Shown: in pieces, positions 46,386-57,890 of the stretch
How positions within the stretch are numbered: the first letter of the stretch is position 1
Layout: every line of letters starts with the position of its first letter
Notes under the pieces: generated by a model
The model's input: only the letters and a program-made list of their open reading frames with translations
What the model was told of the DNA's origin: nothing
Databases searched by the model: none
Program-made: the position numbers and the translations under genes
From: Heliocidaris tuberculata
Taxonomy: Eukaryota > Echinodermata > Echinoidea > Camarodonta > Echinometridae
Direction: 5' to 3'
DNA length: 64,000 nt
Assembly (NCBI GenBank): GCA_025618425.1
Contig: CM046846.1
Location: forward strand, 28,173,385 to 28,237,384

Positions 46386-47026
46386 TTCTATTTCTCTCTT
46401 GAGTCTCTTCTTCTCTCTTCCTTCTTTTATCATGCAATTAGAATGGGGGAATAAGCCTCCACCATTCATCTCATAATTAAAGTCGTCATTTCAATATTAT
46501 CTTCTATAGGTGTACCTAAGTCTAAAAATGCTCCTACGTTAAATGCTGAATAGACCTTCACATAAAGAAAAATCGTAAATTCATCAATTCAAACACTGAG
46601 GATTATACTCCGACAATTTCGTCCACTTATGAACATTAACTGAAACAAATACCAACAGGCTTGCTTTCGTCAACCGGTGCAATTTGTAACATCAGCCGCC
46701 ATATTGACAAAAATTAATCCCCCGCGATAGATTGCCAATTTAAGGAGCGGAATGACACTTGAATCCGCGCGCATGATTGCTCGGGGCTCGTTTCCGAAAC
46801 GCGAGAGACGTTTCCATATGGAATTTTTCCGGACTCATTCGGGAATGAAAAATCGCCGTGTAAATTTGCGGAAACGATCTCCAATAAATTATCAGCTGGA
46901 TTGGCGGAACGCGATAGCTCTCAGCCCTCCAGACCGAAAATTGATTTTGCTTATTCTCTCACCGTGTCTCTCGCTTCCATGTTCGCTAGAACTAGAGTCA
47001 AAGAGCTGGAATTATTGCATGCAGTA
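45956..47026. other. Intergenic sequence with CpG-richer island near 46.7-47.0 kb
   Basis: Contains poly-G at 46300-46312, (TA)n at 46351-46383, and a compositionally distinct CpG-richer stretch at about 46680-47020 with an open frame of 92 codons (46752-47030) of no recognisable content. This stretch is a candidate regulatory element or exon. Confidence 0.4.
46351..46383 (+). repeat. (TA)n microsatellite
   Basis: About 16 TA units. Confidence 0.95.
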
Positions 47027-47441
47027 TTAACCCTTTCAAGACAATTGACCACATTTTGTGGTTTGGCTCAATAACTTTTGATTCAGAGCTCTAAAAAATA
47101 ACCAGATGCAGGAGTAGAAAAAGCAAAAATTTCTACACACATTGTGTCCGTTTTTGTTACATGAACATATTGCGTTTGATGCCAGGAATTTCAAAAAGGA
47201 GAATAAGCTTCATAATCCTTAAATTGGCAACACATTGAGAGGCTCAAAATCACTATTTTTTATCAAAATTGGCAATTTTTTCAACTTTTCGACTAAGTTT
47301 CTAATGATGTATATTGTTTTCAAAGACATTGCATTTTGTTAGAACCATGTAGCACTAAAAGAAAAATATTATTGCTGACAATTTGAAGAACGAAATGTGA
47401 TCAATTTAGCCTTTAAATAATTCCTGTCATGAAAGGGTTAA
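47027..47441. mobile_element. piggyBac-like MITE with TTAA TSD
   Basis: The body is 47031-47437 (407 bp), bounded by TTAA on both sides (47027-47030, 47438-47441). The termini CCCTTTCAAGACA and TGTCATGAAAGGG are inverted with one mismatch. A CCCT-type end next to a TTAA target is the signature of piggyBac-class elements. The interior is AT-rich and non-coding. A diverged relative lies at 18745-19135. Confidence 0.75.
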
Positions 47442-48290
47442 GAATATGCACAACTTCACGGACCTATATACCAAACTAAACAATGTTATTTTCCCTATAC
47501 GTTTCCTGTCGACATGGAACATTTATTGAGTTAATACTTAAGAATTAAACGGTATCAGAAATTGATTACATTTTGGAAAACGTTCCAAAGTTCCAAACAA
47601 AATCTCCTATAAAACCATATTGGTGATGAAGATTGTAATAAAGTTATACCATCGACGATTGATTAATCCGCAACTATATATTTTATTATTAAAGTAAAAA
47701 CTGGGCGAAATGTTAATATTACGCAGTACAATTCATATGTCGAGTGCACAGAAATGTATTTTTATTCATAACTTTTCAGTTCAAGTTTACATGTTCCTTA
47801 TTTACAATAAGATGTACAAATAAAAGAGACCGTTCTAAAGCGTGAATGAAGTTGACAAAGTTGTCAATTGAGCGACATGAGGCACGTTTTCAAAATTTTG
47901 AGGAGCTTAAACGAGAAGCAGTAATTCTGAAATATTAAAGCCAAGTTATCTAGGGCTCTCTGGGAGAATTTTGACACCATTCCTGTATTTAGCTGATTAC
48001 AGAATGTTACCACTCACCTGTAGAGTGGACTTTACTTTACGACCGACAGGTCTCAGTATAATGATGAGCACACCGTCCTACAACTTACTTCAAAAGAACC
48101 ATCCCGTATAATCATAAATTTCTCACCCGAACCATGACTGAACACTTCGATCTCTCGTAGGCATGCTCTGGTAAATTTTCAGAAGGGCCACGAGTTTTGC
48201 TGCGTGGGAGATTTGTACACATATTAATTGGGGATTCTGACAGCAAGTGCTGTGTCACCGAACAGTGAAGCCTTTCGCATAGAAACTCCT
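47442..48290. other. Intergenic sequence, nothing recognised
   Basis: No frames, inverted repeats or tandem repeats of note. Confidence 0.5.
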
Positions 48291-48438
48291 GGGCCCTGTT
48301 TCATAAAACTTGTTATCAATAACAACTGCCTCATTTCTATGACAAATTTGGTCTCAGCCAATCAGATGCAAGGATTTCAGTAGCTTATAGCAGTTATTGC
48401 AGCTTGTTATTGATAACAAGTTTTATGAAACAGGGCCC
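48291..48438. mobile_element. Palindromic MITE, GGGCCCTGTTTCATAAAACTT ends
   Basis: The 34-bp terminal inverted repeats are perfect (gggccctgtttcataaaact then tgttatcaataaca, and complement). The centre contains tctcagccaatcagatgc and aaggatttcagtagcttat, which match in reverse orientation the centre of the element at 12457-12595. No confident TSD. 148 bp, non-coding. Confidence 0.85.
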
Positions 48439-51379
48439 TGAAGTGAGCACTCTAAGCACCTAATTCAATGTCGCAGGCGTTGTGTGCTTCCCACTTTCGT
48501 CCAATTTATTCCCGACTCATTTCCTCCGTTTTATACCTCCCTCATGACAAGCCCTTTTTCTAAGAATGTGACATTCGGTATACAATTTATAACGTAAAAG
48601 TTGAATACGTGTTAGGGTTTTTAAATTAACGTCAAGTGCTGAAACGAAATTCCCCTCCCACCAAAAACGCGTATTAGCCGGATGAGATTGTGAACACTAA
48701 AAGTTATATGATGATATATCAAACGTAAATGAAAGTTACTCGCTTACAATGTGGAACGATTCCTGGTATATAATATCCTTAAATGGTATTTTTAAAAAAT
48801 ATCCTTAATGATTATGGAGATAACTAATTGCAACTCATTTTTGATAATTGTCCATCAAAGTAGAACGCATATAGAGAGGGAAGAAACTATTAAAATCATT
48901 ATCTTGATTGATCAACTTTATATTTCTAAATAACATTTTTTCTTCTTCATTACCTTCGCAAGCATATCAATGATAGAGAGAGAGAGAGAAAGAACAGTTT
49001 CCTTAAAGAGGTTACCGAAGACAGAATCTAAATATGTGATTAAGCCTACATTCACTTTACGAATTTAGAATTGAAGTACCACATCCGTGGTTTCAATCAA
49101 AGTCTCATGTATATGATATTTATCAAAAAAGCATGAATGAAATATTGGTTAAATTGGCAGTTAATATTGTTTCCCCACAATGAAAAAAGATGAGATATGG
49201 AATGCAATGCAGTTAATCATCTTCATAATTTATGAAAGGTTCGAAGAGTTATCTAAGGTCATATTATTCAGAGCTACTCAGACCTATCTCAGTTAGTAGT
49301 CCTCCTCTTTGTTAGGGCTTACAAAAAAGGAAAGATTAATAGCCTTACACTGCTATTACACCGCGGGATTAGAAAACTGATAACAAGCCAAATTCTCTCC
49401 CATTATTTTGTTAAATGGTTTGATACAGCAGCTAAAATAACTCGACGGTGTTCTGGGTGGGTGGGACGATGGATGCAATGTCCATGGAGAAAAGAGACTG
49501 AAATTTGTCTCATCTCAATATGTAATTGACATTGATGGATTGGTATCGGACGCATAGAGAAAGGATCACCTGCGGCTATCCTCCATTTTGTATTCCCCCT
49601 TTACATGTTTCTCTCCATATAGGACTGCAATCCCTTTCATTTTAATATTTTTTTTTACGATCGAAGCTTGAATTACTGAATATTGGAGGTCTTTATCAGA
49701 AGGTGTGTTAAAACCCTTGCATCCAACCAGACTGACCCAACAGGTGAATATCTTGAGCTTTTGTAAGGTCCACAGAATGTTTTTGGCATAATTCATATTC
49801 TTGACTTAATATGAAATCGACAAACCAGTTACACCTTTATAACACTCAAGATTGTGCGATGTCTTCAAGTTTCCAACACCACTATATCACATTGCAAAAA
49901 ACAACATAAAAGCAAAGGACTCATAAGTCATTTTCCGGTTAACGATCCATTTACAATTACAGAACATGTCTCATGCATGGTGTATAATCGTGTTCTGCAA
50001 TCATCCCTACAATTTTTTTTTTTTCAGAACATATACTACGTTTTCAATATTCTGTTATTATTAGCATCGATAATGGCATTTTGAAAAAAGATATCAGTCT
50101 CTCTTTGAAATTTGAAGGAGGTTGCTACCTTAAACAATTCAAATTGCTCTGCATTTCCAGAGTATAACTTCAACTACTCATTGATATTTCCCACCGTGAC
50201 TTAAATGTTTGACTGTGCTTCGTAATTCTACTTCAGTAAACATTCATTTTCTCAAAGGTTTCCACAAAGCACTGCAATGCCGGGACAAGATTCAAATGTG
50301 AAACGGGCTCAAACTAATGAAACAAACTAAGTCCATCCTTAATGTGGCATTCATTGCAATAGTGGGGTGATTGCCTCAGGTATAATGTCTTCCAATTACA
50401 TGATAAAAAATGTGAGCTTGAACATAAGATACAGGTGATGCGGGCAAAAGATGGTGAAGATGATGAACATGCTGTCTCAAGGGTGATGAAGACGATTATC
50501 CTAAAATTGAGGCAGGTGATATAGGAGGTGCTTCTGAAACGTAGCAGGCTTTATTTGTCGGTCGACTTTCAAGTCTCAGGTTGTCCGTTTTTGGTATGGC
50601 TCACATTTCATGTATCATTCTGCATCATTCGTGTCGTGGCATGATAAAAAGAAAGATCTATATATCTAAAATTTTGTTAAGGGGTATCATCTCCTTACCT
50701 CTTTTCAAAATCATTATATTCGTTAACTATTACAAATCCTTAACAACTCGTTACCATACAAAATGATATATATTTTAATATCTATCCTTTGAAAATTGTA
50801 AACAGTGTTGGATCGAGTACTGTCTTCCAGGAGTGAGTGGAGTCGGGGGGGGGGGGCACAAGTCCGAAAAATCTGACAAGCAAGGATCGGGATCACGACG
50901 ATTTTTTAATCTTCCCCATGCCCTATAAATGACAGATATGAAAGATTGTATAGCTGTAGAATGGGCGCAATAAAGAGAAATGAGTATTCAAAACGTACAT
51001 ACATCACATCACAGACTGCTCTTTGGCGTTCTCCATCTTTGGAACAAGAAAAAACAACAAAACGTTGGAGTAGGTAAAGTGTATCATTTTCAGTTCAGCA
51101 TGCCTTTGTACAAAACAGTTATGATATTATACCATGGATCCTAACACAGGGTCCATGGTTATACCACATAGTTTGTATCACACATCTAGACTGCGTAACT
51201 GGCGGCACATTTGATATTACGGATGCAAGCCTTTTCTTCTCTCCGAATCTGAATGCCATATCTCTGTTTCTAACATCCCTATCAATTGTCTTTTCATTGA
51301 TATTACATTCATTTTGTGCTATACCTGTCCGTCCTCTGTATCTCGTACCTCTCTTTTTCTCTCTGTCGGTCGTCTCCAC

Positions 51380-51382
<3 letters not shown>
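48439..51382. other. Intergenic sequence, nothing recognised
   Basis: AT-rich. A small (GA)n lies at 48977-48990 and poly-G (12) at 50845-50856, the latter followed by ccgaaaaatctgacaagcaa, which matches the interior of the hAT MITE at 31069 and is therefore a fragment of that family. Confidence 0.45.
50825..50885. repeat. Fragment of the 31-kb hAT MITE family
   Basis: tccaggagtg, a 12-base G run, caca-agtccgaaaa and tctgacaagcaa occur in the same order as in the left part of the element at 31069-31294. Only the left portion is visible and no TSD was found. Confidence 0.5.
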
Positions 51383-51428
<46 letters not shown>

Positions 51429-51490
51429 ACCCTGTCTCTCTCATAGTCTCTTTACATATCTCTCTCCCCCCCCCCCCCCTCTCTCTCCCC
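51383..51490 (-). repeat. (CT)n and poly-C pyrimidine tract
   Basis: About 43 bp of CT units (51383-51425), then mixed pyrimidines and a 13-base C run (51467-51479). Confidence 0.95.
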
Positions 51491-51508
51491 CCATCCATCC
51501 AACATCTC

Positions 51509-51702
51509 TCATGCATGATGAAGCACAACCACAAAACCTGCATGGGACACATCAAGCATCTGCCCCCATTGCATCGAAACAACCCGAAGACCAACATCAC
51601 CCCTCCTCCTGTCGCCTGGCCTTCGGGCGCCGCCGGCCCCGGTCACTGACCGCAACGTCGCTGCCGACAACGACCAGCCAGCCCTGGGCATGCAGCACGC
51701 GA
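51509..51702 (+). other. GC/CpG-rich island, possible exon (uncertain)
   Basis: A 200-bp stretch markedly richer in GC and CpG than its surroundings, directly 3' of a pyrimidine tract. Two overlapping plus frames read through it. One has coding-like third positions (AAC, CAC, ATC, AAG, CTG) but stops at 51649. The other stays open to a potential donor, gaa|gtgaag at about 51703. Neither peptide is recognised. It could be an exon, a CpG-rich promoter or neither. Confidence 0.25.
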
Positions 51703-53470
51703 GAAGTGAAGGGTACAATAATCGACCACTGACAACCGCCTTTATCCTACCTTGTCATATTCGAATTCTTTCCTCATATCTCCCAGATCCTTCTCACCTG
51801 TTCGGCGCCAGTTTATTTGATTCCATAGAAGGAGAAATCACAACAAATATACAAAGTCAGTGCAATGTACTGCCCAAAGGGTATCGAAGAGCGTGTGCGT
51901 TTGGGGAACGAAAAATAAGGGTTTGCCATATTTTTGGAGGTCATGGTGAATATAGAGTTTTTACGGACCTGTCACTTTTGATTATGTCCTTTTTCAATCT
52001 TTCCATTCGCTGTAAATGCAGGGATTGTTCGTAAGCTCGATGCACTTTAAGAGCAAAGGGTTGGATAATCTTTTGAGACATCTTCAGTCTTCACAATAAT
52101 TTGGTGATAGCGACAAACATGATAAGACAGTACTAAACTACTAATCCTTATGGACTGACTGACGGTCTCTGGAAACTGGCAAGTGACATTATGATACTGT
52201 ACTCGACAGTTTCAATATAAATATATCTGTTTAAAAAAGTATATGACTATACCACTTGCTAAAGACAATAAATCTGAAGCCTGAAAGGTTGCGACCAATA
52301 CGTAATTATCTGAAAGTATCTGGAACATTCCAAGTTATCGAGAATAGGACAAAGATTTAGTTCAGCATGATCTCATGACTTCATCATCCTTGGTTTAGAA
52401 CACAAGCAACGCAGAATCCCATAAATGAAAGCCGAAGTCTTCCATTTGAAGAAATGGCAAGAACTTTGAAAGGCAAACATTTTCAAAAGGTATAACAAGG
52501 AATTGATCCTACAAGAAATAAATAATCCATCCGCCGATTTCTTCTCTAGGTCATTGACCGGCAACATGAACAGAAGACCAACTCACTCTCTCCTCCTGCT
52601 CTCTCCCCTACCTCCCTCTTCCTCTCATTTTGCATGATAATCCTCAAAACTCGGGGTTCAACAAGAGATTATTTGAGGATGAACGGATACATACAGGTAG
52701 AAAAACATGAATATTCATCGGAAAGCTGAAACGGAGGTAACATTCGGAGAACCGCAACGCCAGCGAGAATGATGTTCTGCTGTCGTTATGGTTATTAAAT
52801 CTGATGCGGAAAGGCTTTGGTGTTTTCCTTCCCATCAGCTCGCGTCCATGGAAACGGGAAAACAGATACGAGATGCTGATGGGAGATGAGGAGGTGTTTT
52901 AATTTTCCAATTCCATCACGCAAATACAAGCAATTTCTAAATAAATTTCTTACTTACTGTATATTTCTTTATTGCATTAACGACATCTTGCTGTATACCG
53001 TTCTGTCAAAATTATTATCTGTGTTCACAAAAGAATGAAAATAACACTAACATAGGCCTAATGGTACGCGTATTGTTGTTGCAGTTTTTTTTTTATGGGC
53101 ATTATTGTTCAAAATTCTTACTCCGATGTTATACGGTGAGATAGAAAAAAAAAACTTTCCAGCGTGAATGATTAAACACTGATTTAAACACTTTGGCAAG
53201 ATTATTGTATTATTTTATATTTCTCTTTTACTGCCCACGCTTATATAGCTGCTTAGAGTAATGTTTCCACAATAATCCGAAAGAGAGCATTTCCGCTCCG
53301 AAATAATCCTGACAAGCGCGTTAAGTTTCATCCATCTTCTTTCTTCCTAGCGGCGAAATCAAGGTAAAGTTCTTTTTCATTTTCATGAAAATGGATGTTC
53401 TTTCTGACTATCATGGATAGAGAGAGACAGAAAGAGAGACAGAGACAGAGAGAGAGAGAACAAAAGATAA
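51703..53470. other. Intergenic/intronic sequence, nothing recognised
   Basis: A 114-codon frame (51690-52034) begins inside the GC-rich island and runs into AT-rich sequence with unrecognised content. No mobile element ends. Confidence 0.4.
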
Positions 53471-53480
53471 AGAGATGGAG

Positions 53481-53537
<57 letters not shown>
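53416..53537 (+). repeat. (GA)n microsatellite
   Basis: Interrupted GA/GACA units from 53420, then almost pure (GA)n at 53480-53536 with one AAA interruption. Confidence 0.95.
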
Positions 53538-53539
<2 letters not shown>

Positions 53540-53994
53540 AAGGAAGGATGAGAAAGATGCAGGTGGTATGTGGTTTTTCAAATCAATGCCATGAGGGAAT
53601 TTATTCAGCATTTGACATCGTGATGTGCAGAATTGTGTTTAACTCAACATGCTCTTTTTTTTGCTGTTGTTCTTTTCTTTTTTGTACTCATGGTATCGTG
53701 CATGAGATGGAGGACGCGCAAACCCTTCCTTTGTCATGTTTGTGTTTTTCACTTTTCCAACTTTGGGGTGATCATATTGAATGAATTTCTTCATTTCATA
53801 ACTATACTGTTGTTATATACTATTTATATTACCGTCAAAATCCAAAACTTTGGGAAACATTCTTCTAAAAGTAAGGTGAATAATTTAGGTCAAAGTAAGG
53901 GATGCAGAAAATATGTAATCAAACTCAATTGACAAGAACACAGCTATACATAGTGCTAACATTTCTTTCTCAAATAATATTATAAATCCTGTAA

Positions 53995-54185
53995 AAAACT
54001 AAATGTCAAGGAACCGATTATTATTGTACTACTAGTATCATTGGTTATCATGAAGTGCCTGGAATGCCTTTCTTTATTATTTCACAGATTTAAGACATTG
54101 TGTATGAAATTGGCGAGATGATATGTGAAATGTCCTGTGAAATCGTAAGCAATTTTGATCGTCATTTGGCTAGAAAATCTGGGTG
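53995..54185 (+). repeat. Dispersed repeat R190, copy 1
   Basis: Colinear with 57697-57890. Shared blocks are atgtca-ggaaccgat, attgtact, agtatcatt, gaagtgcctggaatg, agattt-agacatt-tgta, aaattggcgagatgatatgt, gaaat and catttggc-agaaaat. Substitutions and short indels separate the copies. No inverted ends. Confidence 0.7.
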
Positions 54186-54189
54186 GGTG

Positions 54190-56100
54190 ATTTTGGAAAT
54201 TAATTACCGGTAAAATTAGAAAATCACAAAATTATGAAATCGTACAAATCGTAACAGAATGATTCAACATTTTTTACTTGTAAAAAAAAAATTAAGACCT
54301 AATTTACCATGACATAAATTCAGTGTATAATGTTTGTCGCAAAGTTTATAGTGTTTTAATGAATTGCCGCAAAAGTTTACAGAGCATTAAGCAATTTTTT
54401 CAGCTTAAATATCCACCGAAATGAGTGTAAGTAATTACAATATTTTGAAATATATAGCCGCCTCGTAATAACTGGACCATAAAAGTAATGGGACTTTTGA
54501 TAGTCTACAATCACACTGATCGGGAATGATATACATGTATGATATAATTTACATTTCTTTAGGTATTTTCCAAAATGCATTTACTCATACAATAGTCACA
54601 TGAATTCTAGTCATTATCATTCCCCATTTGCAATTCTCGTTGAGTGGATCGAAATATTAAGTTTCATATTCCATGTATAACAACAAATGAAGTTATTAAT
54701 TATGAAATACATATTGTAATATTTCATTCATAGTTGAAATAATTGACAAATGTCTAGAAACAACGTCTATGAACACAGACTACTCTGAACTTGATATGCA
54801 CTTTCTCTCCTTTTCAATCATGACCAAAAAGAGAGAGTAGTGGACACAAGAAAACGATGCCCTGAAACCAATTTCTCAAATTTTGAGCTACAGTCAGGAA
54901 CAGCTGACCATTTCTATTATTTTCGGCGACTTTCTCTCTCCGGAATTCTCCAGCTACACCACCAAAAATATAGCTACCCTCTCTTATGATTTGTCTCTGC
55001 ATTTATCTTTGAAGAAAAAAAAAAGAAAAAGAAAAAGCCGAACAGACGTGATCTGTCGTCTGTTGTCACATGTTGTAATTTGTAACGTTTTTCTGGGCGA
55101 GTCGAAATCTTAAAGAGAGTCGACGGAGAATTGAATTTGCCTAAAACGGTTTACGACCAATTTAGCTAATACATAAATTTGAATTGTTTATTATATACCA
55201 TTCAACTTGGAGTTTTAAAAGGCTGCCAGGATCTTACTCCGGCAAGTTTGTCATCCTTCTTCTAACCAGAAACAAAAATTCTAGCAAATTTGTTCAGATG
55301 TCTGGCTTGATGTAAAGACACTCGAGGCTAAATGCATCAGGTAATATCACTGAAATAAGAACATCACTTTATGAACTGTAGAGCCTGAGGCTGTGGTAAA
55401 CAGATGGTAAACAAATATCTTTTGAACGTTGAAACATTAGTAAAGAAAAAAAACAACAACATATATTTGGATACTATGCCGCTCCATACCCAGGAGAAGA
55501 GAAAATCGAAATTTGACCCCCCCCCCCGAAAAAAAGACAAGTTCTTGATAAACTGCATTATTATCAATAATTGTCAGGTCCTGCAAGTTTTAAGGTATGA
55601 GAACTGTTCCAAAAATTGTGCTCTCATTTAACTCGTTATGTACATCGTGTTGTTAGCCTATATGTGTATAATTACGAGAACTCATGTCCAATATAAACTG
55701 AACTGAAAAAGTGTTGATTTTGTTGTGCATAATCACTGAGCCAGATTTTGTTGTATATATTATATCGGAAAGAGCTAGTGTACTTTTTAACTTATTTCAT
55801 TTATTTATTCATCTATTTTTAATTATTATTTTTCTGGCATGAACTTTGAATATTGAATTTTAATATTGAATTCGGAGAAACGCAAAGTTTATTGCACTAT
55901 TTCACCAAAGATGGTACGGTTATGAATGCAGTCAGGATAAAATTATATTTTGATATCAAATTTTCTATCTACCTATGGGTCGCCTTTAAGGGGCATTCTG
56001 TTTCGCGTGCTTGATGACACGAATGGCATGCCATACCTATCACCTCTCATGGCACGGCGCTTCAATAAAACATATTCCCGCGTGACATTCAGTCATAAAT
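54190..56100. other. Intergenic sequence, nothing recognised
   Basis: AT-rich. Poly-C at 55518-55527 is flanked by purine-rich sequence. Small frames only. Confidence 0.45.
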
Positions 56101-56102
56101 TT

Positions 56103-56164
56103 AGATACATCTCCCCCCCCCCCCCTCTCTCTCTCTCTCTCGCCCTTTGACTCTCTTTATCTGG

Positions 56165-56207
<43 letters not shown>

Positions 56208-56590
56208 CCCCTCCTCTCTGTATCTGACCCTCTCTCTCCCTCCTCTCTCTCTCTGTCTCTGACTCTGTCTCTCTCCTCTGACTGTCTCCCCCCTCTCTCC
56301 TTGCTTCTTCTTGTCTCTACCCCCTCTCTATTCCTTTCTCTCTCTATCAAAATTTCTATTTCTTTCCTTTTTAAGTACTGCTGTTCTTCATTGTACCATA
56401 TATTTATTTTTTCTATATCCTCTAGTCTCCTCTTCTTCTCCTTCCCCCTCTCTCTCTTTCCTTCTCCCTCTTTCCTTTCCCCTCTCTCTAGCTCTCCTTC
56501 GATCCCTTCCTTAACCCATAATACACTTCTTTCTTCTCTACATGCACTCTTTCTACAGTCATCCACTTTTCTTTTGAAGTCTCGTTCCCT
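56103..56590 (-). repeat. Pyrimidine-rich tract with poly-C and two (CT)n arrays
   Basis: Nearly 490 bp of strand-asymmetric sequence (C and T on plus). Thirteen C at 56113-56125, then CT to 56141, and pure (CT)n at 56169-56202. The overlapping 97- to 121-codon Ser/Leu-rich and Arg/Glu-rich frames are artefacts of composition. Confidence 0.85.
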
Positions 56591-57690
56591 TTAAGTCTAT
56601 ATTACCAGGGTCTCTCTTCCACCGTACCCTTCCAGTTTGCTCTCTGGTAGTCTGTGCCTCTCTTTCTCTCTATATAATCTCATTCGTTTTATCACCGTGC
56701 AATCATGTTTTCCCCGCCCCTGTGAACTTTATCTTATTACTGTCTGTATTGGCAAGACGACGCATAGGCTCAATATTCCATCTGTAACCGTCTTTTCTAT
56801 CACTGCGGTTTTTCAGTAAGAAACAAGACAAACATGAAACAGTTAAGTATACCCCTTCACCACTCATGTCTACTGTTGCCGTTAAACGGCGACTATAGGC
56901 CATCAATTGTATTTTTTAGTATGACGAAATCTTGCCGAGATTACCGATAAATTTTGTATTCTCATATGTATGGAGTAGTCAGTATATGATTTTACAGTCT
57001 GTACGCGGACTAATTGACAGTCTGATCGACGCTAGAAAGGCGAGACTTCCCTTTAAAATAAAATGACATATCATCGGCACTAACTTTTACTTGAATAGCT
57101 ATAGGCCTATGTATTTCATTGAACGATACATAGTTCGCTTTTACTATAAACTTGGTTAAAAGCTTTTAGACTCACATAAATTTAGCTTTTATCATGAGAA
57201 ACTGGGGCAAACCGGAGACCGGAGTCTCGGTACTAGCTTTCATGAACTTCTGAAAATCGAGAGGCATACATCTGTGTTAGTGCCTTACAGCTTAATAAAA
57301 ACCGAGTCTCATTGGGAGGCAAAAGACTGGTGGCTTCAGTAGCATTTTCAGGCGATGGAGCTATACATGACTGTATAATGCACCTTATCAACGTTACTCT
57401 CTGGCGCTATGTATATAGTCCAGTCTAGCCACCAATTAAGTGCTGAATAATCAATGTTGCGATATAATTATATTTTTATGTCGGTGGAATGGATGGGGAC
57501 AGCCTTCGGTTATCAGGTACGTCCCGACAACTTGAACAGAATAAGGCTTAGATTTTGCGTTAAAATACCAAATGCTCCGGTACAACAGGATTCATCAGAT
57601 CTCCCCAAAGCTAATGTGTTTTTCACCAACCCCCCCCCCCCTTCCAGTTCCCTTCAACTTTTGACCTCGGTACACTGTGTTGTAGATAAT
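56591..57690. other. Intergenic sequence, no gene recognised
   Basis: A 114-codon frame at 57454-57798 crosses a poly-C run (57630-57641) and enters the R190 repeat, so it is unlikely to be real. Nothing else is recognised. Confidence 0.45.
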
Positions 57691-57696
57691 TCTGTA

Positions 57697-57890
57697 GAAA
57701 ATAAAAATGTCATGGAACCGATGATTGTACTAAAAGTATCATTCATTATATATGAAGTGCCTGGAATGTCATTCTTTGTCATATTTTATAGATTTTAGAC
57801 ATTATGTATAAAATTGGCGAGATGATATGTGAAATCATTACCAATTATATCCAGTTTAAATGGCCATTTGGCAAGAAAATTTGAGTTGTA
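57697..57890 (+). repeat. Dispersed repeat R190, copy 2
   Basis: See 53995-54185: same ordered blocks, same orientation, about 3.7 kb downstream. One copy lacks a block of about 20 bp next to gatatgtgaaat, showing independent decay. Confidence 0.7.

Noticed and set aside
56201..56594. Arg/Glu-rich and Ser/Leu-rich frames of 97-121 codons
   Set aside because: Complementary readings of one pyrimidine-rich tract; no conserved domain.
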